Shown one piece after another: positions 26,382 to 34,353 of a stretch of DNA of 64,000 bases (position 1 is its first letter; every line of letters starts with the position of its first letter). The notes below the pieces were generated by a model that was given only the letters and a program-made list of their open reading frames with translations, was not told the origin of the DNA and did no database searches. The translations under genes and the position numbers were made by a program. The DNA is from Paraburkholderia sp. CNPSo 3272 (lineage in GTDB: Bacteria; Pseudomonadota; Gammaproteobacteria; Burkholderiales; Burkholderiaceae): the NCBI RefSeq assembly GCF_024206495.1, contig NZ_JAMBPQ010000029.1:22998-86997 (forward strand). The letters run 5' to 3'.

Positions 26382-27788
26382 TCAGCCGCCCTCGTCCTCG
26401 AGATCTTTCGGATACACGCGCACGAGCACGATGCGCGGCCCCCTCATTTTCTTCACGACGATGTCGAAGCGGTCGAACCCGACGCGCTGCCCTTCGGTGG
26501 GCAGGTCGTTGAGCGCATGAATCACGAGACCGCCCACCGACTCCGCACGCCCTTCGTCGATGTCGATGCCGAGCGCCTGCTCGAGCGACACCACCGGCAG
26601 GCTGCCGCGGCCCATCAGCGTGCCGTCGTCCATGCGGGTCCAGTCGGTGTCGGCCTGGTGAAATTCGTCGTGAATCTGGCCCACGAGCGCGCCGAGCAGG
26701 TTGTCGAGCGTGAGAAAGCCGACCGGGCGCGCGTTCTTGTGCCCCACCAGCGCGAAATGTGGCGCGCCCTTGCGAAAGCGGCGGAACAGCGCGAGCGCGG
26801 GCGTGTCCGGCCGCACGTACTGCACGGGGCGCACGAATTTGCCGAGATCGCTGAGGGCGTTGCCTGCCTCGCGCGCGAGCAGCAGGTCCTTCAGGTGGAT
26901 GAGGCCCGCCACGCGCTCGCCCGCGGCGTCTTCGAACAGCGGGTAGCGGCTGAAACGATGGCGCGCCACGATCTGCATGTTCTCGCGCAGAGACAGGTCG
27001 CGGCGCAGGCCCACCATCTCGTGCGTAGGCCGCATGAGGTCGGAAATCGTGAGGCGCGAAAAATCGAGCGAATGGGCGAGCGTGTTCCATTCGTCGGCGC
27101 TATAGGCGTTCGCGGCCGGCGCGGGGAGCAGCGGCACCGCGCCCTTCGCACTTTTTGCGCCGCGCGGCTCGTGCTTCGCGTCATGCGCCTCGGCCTGGGC
27201 GGCAGCGCGGCGGCTGCGCAGGATCAGCTTGAGTTCGTCGGTCGAATAGTGCGTGTCGTGGCCGTGCTCCGACGAAAGGCCCGCGAGACGCAGTACCGTG
27301 TTCGCGCTCGTGTTGAGCACCCAGATCGCGGGATACATGGTCCAGTAGAAGCCGTAGAGCGGCATGGCCGTCCACAACGAAATCTTCTCGGCCTGGCGGA
27401 TGGCGAGCGACTTCGGCGCAAGCTCGCCCACCACGATGTGCAGGAAAGAAATGACCGTGAACGCGAACACCAGCGAGATGGCGTGCACCAGATGCGCCGA
27501 TTGCACGCCGAGCAGTTCGAACACCGGCGCGAGCAACTGCGCGAAAGCCGGCTCGCCGATCCAGCCGAGGCCGAGCGAAGCGAGCGTGATGCCGAGCTGG
27601 CACGCGGAGAGATAGGCGTCGAGCTGGCCGTGAACCTTGGCGAGCAGGCGCCCGCGCAGGCCGTGCTGCTGCGCGAGGGCGTGCACGCGCGTGGCGCGCA
27701 GCTTGACGAGGCCGAACTCGGCCGCGACGAAGAAACCGTTGAGGGCAACGAGCAGGAACGCCCCGATGAGGGCGAGAAGCTGGATCAA
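26382..27788 (-). CDS. CorC/HlyC-family membrane protein (CNNM + CBS domains)
   Basis: 468 residues in the standard three-part layout. An N-terminal CNNM (DUF21) membrane region covers about 1-200, with hydrophobic helices at 3-25, 60-80, 95-120 and 130-155 and the conserved GELAPKSLAIRQAEKI. A CBS-domain pair spans about 240-365 (ISDLMRPTHEMVGL; RPVGFLTLDNLLGAL). The C-terminal CorC/HlyC transporter-associated domain covers about 375-465. Such proteins are linked to Mg2+/Co2+ efflux or homeostasis; despite the old name they are not haemolysins. It is transcribed alone, convergent with treY. Confidence 0.9.
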   Translation of the reverse strand: MIQLLALIGAFLLVALNGFFVAAEFGLVKLRATRVHALAQQHGLRGRLLAKVHGQLDAYLSACQLGITLASLGLGWIGEPAFAQLLAPVFELLGVQSAHLVHAISLVFAFTVISFLHIVVGELAPKSLAIRQAEKISLWTAMPLYGFYWTMYPAIWVLNTSANTVLRLAGLSSEHGHDTHYSTDELKLILRSRRAAAQAEAHDAKHEPRGAKSAKGAVPLLPAPAANAYSADEWNTLAHSLDFSRLTISDLMRPTHEMVGLRRDLSLRENMQIVARHRFSRYPLFEDAAGERVAGLIHLKDLLLAREAGNALSDLGKFVRPVQYVRPDTPALALFRRFRKGAPHFALVGHKNARPVGFLTLDNLLGALVGQIHDEFHQADTDWTRMDDGTLMGRGSLPVVSLEQALGIDIDEGRAESVGGLVIHALNDLPTEGQRVGFDRFDIVVKKMRGPRIVLVRVYPKDLEDEGG

Positions 27789-27914
27789 GACACATGGCTC
27801 CGAGGGACGAAGCGCTCAGTATAAGGGTGCAAGGTGAATGAAAGGCGCGGGCGGGCTCAATCCGGCGCGCCGCTCACGCGGCGGCCGTTCACGTGTGACC
27901 CGGCTCGATTCCGC

Positions 27915-28676
27915 TCACGCGCCGTTCAGCGGCACATTCAGCACAAGCACCATCTCCTCGCCCTCGCCAACGAGCGCCGGCGCCTCGAAGCGGCCGCCAT
28001 GCGCCTCGGCCACGCGTTGGCACAACGCCAGCACCCAGCCGTAGCGCCCCGCTTCCTGCTGTTCGCTCGCCTGGGCGCGCGCGAACGGTTCCAGTATGTG
28101 CGCCAGCGCGTCGTCGGTGAGCGCCGCACGCGTGGCGTGCCATTGCACTTCCAGTTGCGCGGCAGTGGCGCTCGCGCTCGCCGCGAGCGTCACGCTGCCC
28201 CCCTGAGCACTCGTTTCCGCCGCGAACACCAGCATCAGCCACAGCGCCTGCGCAATGCGTTCGCGGTCGCCGTCGAGTGTCGCCGCGCCTGTCGTATCCT
28301 GCACCGCGAAGGTCACGCCGCGCGCATCGCCGAGCGCGGCGCGGGCGTCATCCACCGCTTCGCCCAGCAGCGCCGCGACGGCGAACGGCGCGCGCTCGAT
28401 ACGCAGCTTGCGCGTTTCGGCGCGCGTGGTATCGACGAGCGTTTCGAGCAGCCGAACCTGCTGCTCCACGCCCGTGCGAATGCCGCCCAGCGCACGTTGC
28501 GCGGAGGCGTCGGCGTTGTCGATCTTGCGCTCGAGCACGTAAGCCCAGCTATGGATTGCATTGAGCGGGCTGCGCAGATCATGCGAGACGCGCGATAGCA
28601 CGTGGTCGCGCATGAACAGCGCTGCCTCGGCGCACAGGCGCGCAGTGCGCTCGGTACGGTTTTGCGAAGTCGACAT
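27915..28676 (-). CDS. Histidine-kinase-like protein with degenerate ATP-binding domain
   Basis: 253 residues from ATG 28676, chosen for GAGG 6 bp upstream. The dimerisation/phosphoacceptor region is intact: HDLRSPLNAIHSWAYVLER with His32. No sensor or membrane segment precedes it. The expected N-box asparagines are missing (RIAQALWLMLVFAAETS), the G1 motif DxGxG is absent (WHATRAALTDD before HILEPFARA), and the G2 glycines are reduced (YGWVLALCQRVAEAHGG). The fold is still recognisable, but ATP binding and self-phosphorylation are doubtful; a phosphatase, adaptor or scaffold role is possible. No response-regulator gene is adjacent. It is divergent from the FKBP gene. Confidence 0.8.
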   Translation of the reverse strand: MSTSQNRTERTARLCAEAALFMRDHVLSRVSHDLRSPLNAIHSWAYVLERKIDNADASAQRALGGIRTGVEQQVRLLETLVDTTRAETRKLRIERAPFAVAALLGEAVDDARAALGDARGVTFAVQDTTGAATLDGDRERIAQALWLMLVFAAETSAQGGSVTLAASASATAAQLEVQWHATRAALTDDALAHILEPFARAQASEQQEAGRYGWVLALCQRVAEAHGGRFEAPALVGEGEEMVLVLNVPLNGA

Positions 28677-28789
28677 CTGATTCCTCGTATTTCGCCCCAA
28701 GCCGGGCGAGCGGTCCCCATTATAGGCAGCGGGTAGCGAGCAACTGGCGTGCCCGGCAAGCCGCTGCCCGCCCGGCCCTGCAAAGCGCC

Positions 28790-28795
28790 TACAAT
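28790..28795 (+). promoter_or_regulatory. Possible -10 element for the FKBP gene
   Basis: TACAAT, five of six matches to the sigma-70 -10 box, 35 bp upstream of the FKBP start codon. No convincing -35 lies 16-18 bp upstream in this GC-rich stretch, so this is a tentative call. Confidence 0.35.
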
Positions 28796-28830
28796 ATCGG
28801 GTCCAACCTATTCGAATCAGGAGTTTTTCC

Positions 28831-29172
28831 ATGTCTATCGTGACCACCGAATCCGGCCTCAAGTACGAGGACCTGACCGAAGGCACCGGCGCCGAAGCCA
28901 AGGCCGGCCAGACCGTCAGCGTGCACTACACCGGCTGGCTGACAGACGGCCAGAAGTTCGATTCGAGCAAGGACCGCAACGACCCCTTCGCCTTCGTGCT
29001 GGGCGGCGGTATGGTCATCAAGGGCTGGGACGAAGGCGTGCAGGGCATGAAGGTGGGCGGCGTGCGCAAGCTGACCATTCCGCCGCAACTGGGCTACGGC
29101 GTGCGCGGCGCGGGCGGCGTGATTCCGCCGAACGCGACACTCGTGTTCGAAGTCGAGCTGCTCGACGTCTGA
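28831..29172 (+). CDS. FKBP-type peptidyl-prolyl cis-trans isomerase
   Basis: 113-residue single-domain FKBP without a signal peptide, so cytoplasmic. The family core is complete: VSVHYTGWLTDGQKFDSS, then GGGMVIKGWDEGVQGMKVGG, then LTIPPQLGYGVRGAGGVIPP and LVFEVELLDV, including the aromatic and Asp residues of the active-site pocket. It speeds proline isomerisation during folding. AGGAG lies 8 bp before the ATG. It is short compared with SlyD and lacks the metal-binding tail and the insert-in-flap chaperone domain. Confidence 0.95.
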   Translation: MSIVTTESGLKYEDLTEGTGAEAKAGQTVSVHYTGWLTDGQKFDSSKDRNDPFAFVLGGGMVIKGWDEGVQGMKVGGVRKLTIPPQLGYGVRGAGGVIPPNATLVFEVELLDV

Positions 29173-29226
29173 TGCCCGCTTGACGCTTCACGGCGCTCGC
29201 CTTATTTGCAAACGCAACCGGTCAGC

Positions 29227-30030
29227 ATGAATCCGCATCACCACGCCCCCGTCACCGCGCCAGGCGTCGAACTGCGCCGCTACGGCGCGATCGAGGAAAC
29301 CGATCTGCACGATTTTCACCAGATCGTGCTCGGGCTCGACGGCGAGATGGAGATGACCGTGAACGGCCGGGGCGAGCGCATCGACCGTTGTTCCGCGTGG
29401 CTCATTCCGGCGGGGGCGCGGCACGACTACATGGGTATCGGCGATAACCGCCAGCTCGTGCTCGACCTGCCCGCGGCCACGCTCGCGGTGCCCGAACGGC
29501 TGTTCGACACCGCGCGCGCCGTGCGCCTCGACCCCGCGCTCACGCAGCTCGTGAGCAAGATCGCACAGCGCGCCGCCGCGGCCACGCCGCCGCGCGACAA
29601 CGCCGGCCTGCGCGCGCGCCGCTTTCACTGGGACGCCTCGGCGCGCCTGTGCGCGGCCTTCATCGCACAAACCGGCGTGGCAGCCAGCGCCCAGTTCAGC
29701 GCGGCTGCCGGGCTGGACTTCGCCCGCATCGACCGCTGGCTGCGCGCGCATCTCGCCCAGCCGCTGCGTATTGCGGATCTCGCCGCGCACTGCGGCTTCG
29801 GCATGCGGCGCTTCCATCAGCTTTTTATCGAAGCGTTCGGGGAGACGCCGCATCGCTACCTGCAGCGGCTGCGGCTCGACACGGCGCTCACGCTGCTCGC
29901 GGAGCCGCGCGCCTCGCTCACCGACATTGCGCTCGAAGTGGGCTTCGGCGACCAGAGCGCGTTCACACATGCGTTCACGCGCCGCTTTGGGCTCGCGCCC
30001 GGCCAGTGGCGCGCGCTGCCGTCACACTGA
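29227..30030 (+). CDS. AraC-family transcriptional regulator
   Basis: 267 residues from ATG 29227; a TTG at 29206 in frame would add seven residues. The N-terminal cupin-like effector domain (about 10-110) includes FHQIVLGLDGEMEMTVNGRG and WLIPAGARHDYMG. The C-terminal double helix-turn-helix (about 165-265) includes LRIADLAAHCGFGMRRFHQL and LTDIALEVGFGDQSAFTHAF, ending FGLAPGQWRAL. The ligand and targets are unknown. It ends 15 bp from the convergent MOSC gene. The cupin type is often seen in regulators of efflux or catabolic genes, but nothing beside it supports a specific choice. Confidence 0.9.
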   Translation: MNPHHHAPVTAPGVELRRYGAIEETDLHDFHQIVLGLDGEMEMTVNGRGERIDRCSAWLIPAGARHDYMGIGDNRQLVLDLPAATLAVPERLFDTARAVRLDPALTQLVSKIAQRAAAATPPRDNAGLRARRFHWDASARLCAAFIAQTGVAASAQFSAAAGLDFARIDRWLRAHLAQPLRIADLAAHCGFGMRRFHQLFIEAFGETPHRYLQRLRLDTALTLLAEPRASLTDIALEVGFGDQSAFTHAFTRRFGLAPGQWRALPSH

Positions 30031-30045
30031 GCGCGCAGGCGCGGC

Positions 30046-30921
30046 TCAATCCTCGAAGCGGTATTCCCACGCGGCGCGTGCACCCACCGTCACGTGCTTG
30101 CCCACGCCCGTCACGACCATCGCGTTCTGGCCGAACGTGAGGCCGCCGTCCACGCGCGGATCGGCGCGAAACGCAGCGAGCGTGTCGAGCGGTTCGGTGG
30201 GCCATTGCGCGTCGCGCTCGCCCGTTAGCTGATCGATCGTCGTGATCGGGCAGCGCGCGCAGGGCTTCACGAAACGCAACACGATCTCTTCGCCGCCGGA
30301 GGCCGATTCGATGGCGAGCGTGTCGATGAAGTCTTCCTCGAATGCGTCGCCCACGTCGCCGACGACGATGTTCGGACGAAAGCGCGCCATCGGCACGGGC
30401 GGCGCGCCCTTCGCCGCGAGGCGCTCGTTGAGTTGCGCGAGCGACGCCTCGCTCGTCACGAGAATCGGAAAGCCGTCGGCAAATTGCGTGGGCGCGTCTT
30501 CGCCGTTCGTCCACTTCTTGCTCGCGAGACGCGTCACGTCGTGCGCGAAGCGCAGCAGGCGCACCGGCACGCCTATCGCCTGCGTGAACCACTGCGCCGC
30601 GTGATCGCCTTCGTCGAGCGCCTCGAAATTATCGTCCCAGACCGTCGCCCACACGCGCACCTCGCCGCCGCGCGGCGCGAACGGCAGATGGAGCGCTTCG
30701 CTCATGCCGTCCATGGTGAGGCGCACGCCGTCTTCGACGAACGCGGGCACGATGCTCGCCATGGCGGCGTACTGGCGCTGCGTGATGAACCGGCCGTTCT
30801 CGTCGGCGACCATCCAGTGGCGGTCCCACTCGATGCCCTGCAGGCCGAGCTGCGCATCGTCGAGCGCGATCGCGCCGCATGACTTCACGGGATAGACGAA
30901 CAACGCACGAACGATGGGCAT
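30046..30921 (-). CDS. MOSC-domain protein (YcbX-like)
   Basis: 291 residues. The N-terminal MOSC beta-barrel (VRALFVYPVKSCGAIALDDA; GIEWDRHWMVADENGRFITQR) is followed by the MOSC domain (ARFRPNIVVG; FVKPCARCPITTIDQLTGER; FGQNAMVV). It is similar to E. coli YcbX, which detoxifies N-hydroxylated bases using molybdenum cofactor, but lacks YcbX's C-terminal 2Fe-2S ferredoxin domain, so electrons must come from a separate protein. The conserved Cys of the PCARC stretch may bind the molybdenum. It lies downstream of the purF terminator. Confidence 0.9.
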   Translation of the reverse strand: MPIVRALFVYPVKSCGAIALDDAQLGLQGIEWDRHWMVADENGRFITQRQYAAMASIVPAFVEDGVRLTMDGMSEALHLPFAPRGGEVRVWATVWDDNFEALDEGDHAAQWFTQAIGVPVRLLRFAHDVTRLASKKWTNGEDAPTQFADGFPILVTSEASLAQLNERLAAKGAPPVPMARFRPNIVVGDVGDAFEEDFIDTLAIESASGGEEIVLRFVKPCARCPITTIDQLTGERDAQWPTEPLDTLAAFRADPRVDGGLTFGQNAMVVTGVGKHVTVGARAAWEYRFED

Positions 30922-31111
30922 GGCGAACTCACGGGAAAGAAAAAGGAAATGGGCCGAACGGCGCTTGAGCCACGATGATACAACCGCTGCTTAAAACCGC
31001 TTACCGCGCCGCATGGAGCCCGCGCGAGATCGACCGCGAGCTAAGGTCTCGTCCATGTTCGTGTTCCCCGCGTGCTGAACAATCAGGCTTCAATCCTGCA
31101 CTGGCAGGCGC

Positions 31112-31149
31112 AAAAAAGCCCGCTTTCGCGTCGGCAGAAAGCGGGCTTT
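31112..31149 (-). terminator. Intrinsic terminator of purF
   Basis: A 13-bp perfect inverted repeat, AAAGCCCGCTTTC at 31115-31127 and GAAAGCGGGCTTT at 31137-31149, with a 9-nt loop. On the minus strand the stem is followed by a run of U (A-run at 31112-31117 on the plus strand). It lies 47 bp past the purF stop and closes the long minus-strand gene run. Confidence 0.92.
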
Positions 31150-31195
31150 CGGATCGGCGGGAACGCGAGCCTCACGCTCGCGTTCGCCGACGGGA

Positions 31196-32740
31196 TCACT
31201 CCACCGAGAGCTGCAGGTGCAACTGCGAGCGGGAGCCGCCGTCCATCGCGTCGCTGGCGGCGTCGCGGTCCGATTGCGCCTGGGGCGCGAGGCGCGCCGT
31301 CTCGATGTTGTCGAGGTACGTGCTCGTGATGTCGCCGGTGATGTAGTCGCCGTCGAAGCAAGAAGCTTCGAACTCCTTCAATTCCGGATTGATGTCGCGC
31401 ACTGCCTGCTTGAGCGAGTCCACGTCCTGATACACGAGGTAATCCGCGCCGATGATGCGCGCCACTTCGTCATCGGTGCGGCCGTGGGCGACAAGCTCGC
31501 CGCGCGTCGGCATGTCGATGCCATAGACATTCGGGTACTTCACGGGCGGCGCCGCGGAAGCGAAGATCACCTTGGTCGCGCCGGCGTCGCGCGCCATCTG
31601 CACGATTTCCTGCGAGGTGGTGCCGCGCACGATCGAGTCGTCGATGATCAGCACGTTCTTGCCCTTGAACTCGATGCCCATGGCGTTGAGCTTCTGGCGC
31701 ACCGACTTCTTGCGCATGGCCTGGCCCGGCATGATGAAGGTGCGGCCCACGTAGCGGTTCTTGAAGAAGCCTTCGCGATACTCCACGCCGAGCTTGTTCG
31801 CGACCTGCATGGCCGCGGGGCGCGACGAATCGGGGATCGGCATGACCACGTCGATCTTCACGTCGGGCAGCTCGCGCTTGATCTTCTCGGCGAGATAGTC
31901 GCCCATGCGCAGACGTGCGTTGTACACGGGCACGCCGTCGAGCACCGAGTCCGGACGCGCGAGATACACGAGTTCGAAGATGCAGGGGTTGAGCGTCGGC
32001 GCCGTGGCGCATTGCTGCGAGTGGAAGTTGCCGTCGAAGTCGATGAACACCGCTTCGCCGGGGCGAACGTCGCGCACGAACTCGAAACCGATGCCTTCGA
32101 GCGCCACCGATTCCGATGCGAGCATCCATTCGGTGCCTTCCGGCGTTTCCATCTTGCCGATGCACAGCGGGCGAATGCCGAACGGGTCGCGGAACGCGAG
32201 CAGGCCGTAGCCGGAGATCAGCGAGACGATCGCGTACGAGCCACGCAGGCGGCGGTGCACACCCGCAACGGCCTTGAAGAGCGCAGCCGGGTCGAGCTCG
32301 AGGCCCGAGGTCGCGAGCTGCACTTCGTGCGCGAGCACGTTGAGCAGCACTTCGGTGTCGGAATGCGTGTTGATGTGGCGCCGATCCACGCGGAACATCT
32401 CTTCCTTGAGCTGTTGCCAGTTCGTGAGATTGCCGTTGTGGGCGAGGACGATGCCGAACGGCGCGTTCACGTAGAACGGCTGGGCTTCTTCTTCGCTCGA
32501 CGCCGAGCCGGCCGTCGGGTAGCGCACCTGGCCGATGCCGCTGGTGCCGGGGAGGCTGCGCATGTTGCGCGTGCGGAACACGTCGCGCACCATGCCGTTG
32601 GCCTTGTGCATGTGGAACGTGCTGCCGTTCGCGGTGGCAATGCCGGCCGCGTCCTGACCGCGGTGCTGCAGGAGCAGCAGCGCGTCATAGAGGAGCTGGT
32701 TGACGGGAGAGCGGGAAACTACGCCTACGATGCCGCACAT
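31196..32740 (-). CDS. purF: Amidophosphoribosyltransferase
   Basis: 514 residues from ATG 32740, which puts the catalytic cysteine at position 2 (MCGIVGVVS), exposed after Met removal. AAGGA lies 6-7 bp upstream; the longer open frame is not used. The N-terminal class II glutaminase has HRGQDAAGIA and AHNGNLTN. The C-terminal phosphoribosyltransferase has the PRPP loop VLIIDDSIVRGTTSQEI. It makes phosphoribosylamine, the first committed step of purine synthesis. It is last in the minus-strand run after cvpA, the same end order as E. coli accD-folC-dedD-cvpA-purF. Confidence 0.97.
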   Translation of the reverse strand: MCGIVGVVSRSPVNQLLYDALLLLQHRGQDAAGIATANGSTFHMHKANGMVRDVFRTRNMRSLPGTSGIGQVRYPTAGSASSEEEAQPFYVNAPFGIVLAHNGNLTNWQQLKEEMFRVDRRHINTHSDTEVLLNVLAHEVQLATSGLELDPAALFKAVAGVHRRLRGSYAIVSLISGYGLLAFRDPFGIRPLCIGKMETPEGTEWMLASESVALEGIGFEFVRDVRPGEAVFIDFDGNFHSQQCATAPTLNPCIFELVYLARPDSVLDGVPVYNARLRMGDYLAEKIKRELPDVKIDVVMPIPDSSRPAAMQVANKLGVEYREGFFKNRYVGRTFIMPGQAMRKKSVRQKLNAMGIEFKGKNVLIIDDSIVRGTTSQEIVQMARDAGATKVIFASAAPPVKYPNVYGIDMPTRGELVAHGRTDDEVARIIGADYLVYQDVDSLKQAVRDINPELKEFEASCFDGDYITGDITSTYLDNIETARLAPQAQSDRDAASDAMDGGSRSQLHLQLSVE

Positions 32741-32865
32741 GGCAGGTCCTTCAAAAAAGCGAAATCGGTCGCGGGTCACCCGGCTTCATCAACACCGGTC
32801 GAGCGCCGCAAATGGGCAGTGTTGCCGGGAACCTGCGCCTCGTTTCGCGTCCGACCAGTTTCTGA

Positions 32866-33360
32866 TCAGACGTGTACGTAGGCCGCGAGCGCCTCGGGCA
32901 ACAGCGGTTTCAGTTCGTGCACGCCCTGCACGGCATACGGCCGCAGCAGCGCGTGGCGCCAGAAGTCCTGCTGGGGCAGCTCAGTCAGCCCGCCGAGGAC
33001 GACGAGGATCAGCACCAGCACGACGCCTCGCACGAGGCCGAACATCATTCCGAGCGAACGGTCCACGCCGGACAATCCGCTTACCTGCACCAGCCGGCCG
33101 ATCAGTGCGTTGCCCACGCCGGCCACGAGCACCACGGCAATGACGATCAGCGCGAAGGCGATCAGCCACTGGGTGAGCGCCCCGCCCGGCCAGTTCGCCG
33201 GAATCCAGGGCACCACGTGGTCCACGTAGCGGCAGGCCACGAGCAACGCCGCGATCCAGCCGATCAATCCAAAAATTTCGCCGATCAAGCCCCGCCACGC
33301 GCCGCGCAGCGCCGACAGGCCTATCACCGCCATTACAGCGTAGTCGAATGCGGTAAACAT
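32866..33360 (-). CDS. cvpA: CvpA family membrane protein
   Basis: 164 residues with four hydrophobic segments (about 5-20, 28-45, 63-85 and 103-125) and the family start FDYAVMAVIGLSALRGAWRG, then GEIFGLIGWIAALLVA. CvpA is an inner-membrane protein first found as needed for colicin V release, with wider roles in envelope stress tolerance. It lies 7 bp after the SPOR-protein gene and 125 bp before purF, its classical partner. Confidence 0.92.
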   Translation of the reverse strand: MFTAFDYAVMAVIGLSALRGAWRGLIGEIFGLIGWIAALLVACRYVDHVVPWIPANWPGGALTQWLIAFALIVIAVVLVAGVGNALIGRLVQVSGLSGVDRSLGMMFGLVRGVVLVLILVVLGGLTELPQQDFWRHALLRPYAVQGVHELKPLLPEALAAYVHV

Positions 33361-33367
33361 CGACGGC

Positions 33368-34291
33368 TTATTCCGCGTTGGCGTTCGAGCCCGCCATCAG
33401 CCCGGCGCCGCGCACCTTGGCGATCGCCGCCGTGGCCGAGGCGCGGTCCGGGAACGGGCCCGCGCGCAGCAGTGTGCGCGTCGTGCCGTCTGCTTCCTTA
33501 CGCTGTTCGGTATATGCGGGCACACCCGCAGCTTTCAACTTCGTTACCCAATTGTTCGCTGTCGTGCCGTTCGAGAACGCGCCGAGCTGCACCGCGAAAC
33601 GCGCGCCCGGGGGCGTCGCCGGGGCGCTGGACTCGGCCTTCGCGCCATTTGCGCCGCTGCTGTCAGCGGCGTCGTTTGCGGCAGTCGTCTGCTTGGTGTT
33701 CGCGGCAACGGGCGCGCTGGCCGACGCCGCCGGTTTGGCAGCGGGCTTTTGCGTCTGGGCGGTTTGCGTCGATTGGGCGGGAGCGGCTGCCGCCTGGGCG
33801 GGCTTTTTGGCAGCCGCTGCCGGCGTGTTGTCCGTGCTTTGGGCGCTCTGCGTGGCCGCGGCGCCCGAAGCGGCCGCGAGGCCCGACGCGCCAGGCGTCG
33901 CTTCGGCGGCTGCGGGATTGTCGGGTGCGACGCCGGCCTGCGTGTCTTCGGCGTCGTGCTGGCGCGCGGCGGCCTTGTCGGTCGGGCGGCTCGGAATGTC
34001 GATGGCGATGTCGTCGGTGACGGGCTTCGGGTGCGAATCGAGCACCATCGGCAAGATCACGATGGCCGCGAGCACCAGCGCGATCGCACCGACCAGACGG
34101 CGGCGCGCGCGTTGCTTTTCAGGGAGTGTGGGGTCGAGCAGCATTGCCTCGGCGTCGCCCGACCGGTCCGGCCGGCGGCTGCGCCGCTCAACGCGCGCGC
34201 CCTGATTGCTGCGCCGGCTGGAGCCGGACTCGGTGCCGCGCCGGCGGGGCGCGTCAGCGTCATCTTTCTTGCCGAACGAGAAAATTCCCAT
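33368..34291 (-). CDS. dedD: SPOR-domain cell-division protein, DedD-like
   Basis: 307 residues. A basic cytoplasmic tail of about 65 residues precedes one membrane helix (about 66-84, LVGAIALVLAAIVILPMVL). A long Ala/Pro/Gln-rich periplasmic linker (about 105-225) follows. The C-terminal SPOR domain (about 228-300, GARFAVQLGAFSNGTTANNWVTKL) binds denuded peptidoglycan at the septum. Topology and position between folC and cvpA match E. coli DedD, although the linker is longer and of low complexity. Confidence 0.9.
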   Translation of the reverse strand: MGIFSFGKKDDADAPRRRGTESGSSRRSNQGARVERRSRRPDRSGDAEAMLLDPTLPEKQRARRRLVGAIALVLAAIVILPMVLDSHPKPVTDDIAIDIPSRPTDKAAARQHDAEDTQAGVAPDNPAAAEATPGASGLAAASGAAATQSAQSTDNTPAAAAKKPAQAAAAPAQSTQTAQTQKPAAKPAASASAPVAANTKQTTAANDAADSSGANGAKAESSAPATPPGARFAVQLGAFSNGTTANNWVTKLKAAGVPAYTEQRKEADGTTRTLLRAGPFPDRASATAAIAKVRGAGLMAGSNANAE

Positions 34292-34353
34292 GTATGGCTT
34301 GCTGTTGGCCTACCTGGCCTGTCTTACGTGGGCGGCGTGCGGGTGCCGGGCGG

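Noticed and set aside
29206..29226. TTG start for the AraC regulator
   Set aside because: ATG 29227 gives a normal domain start; the TTG adds only seven residues and has no better ribosome-binding site, though it cannot be excluded.
31112..31149. Hairpin near purF considered as a small RNA or repeat element
   Set aside because: Position, stem and minus-strand U-tract fit an ordinary intrinsic terminator.
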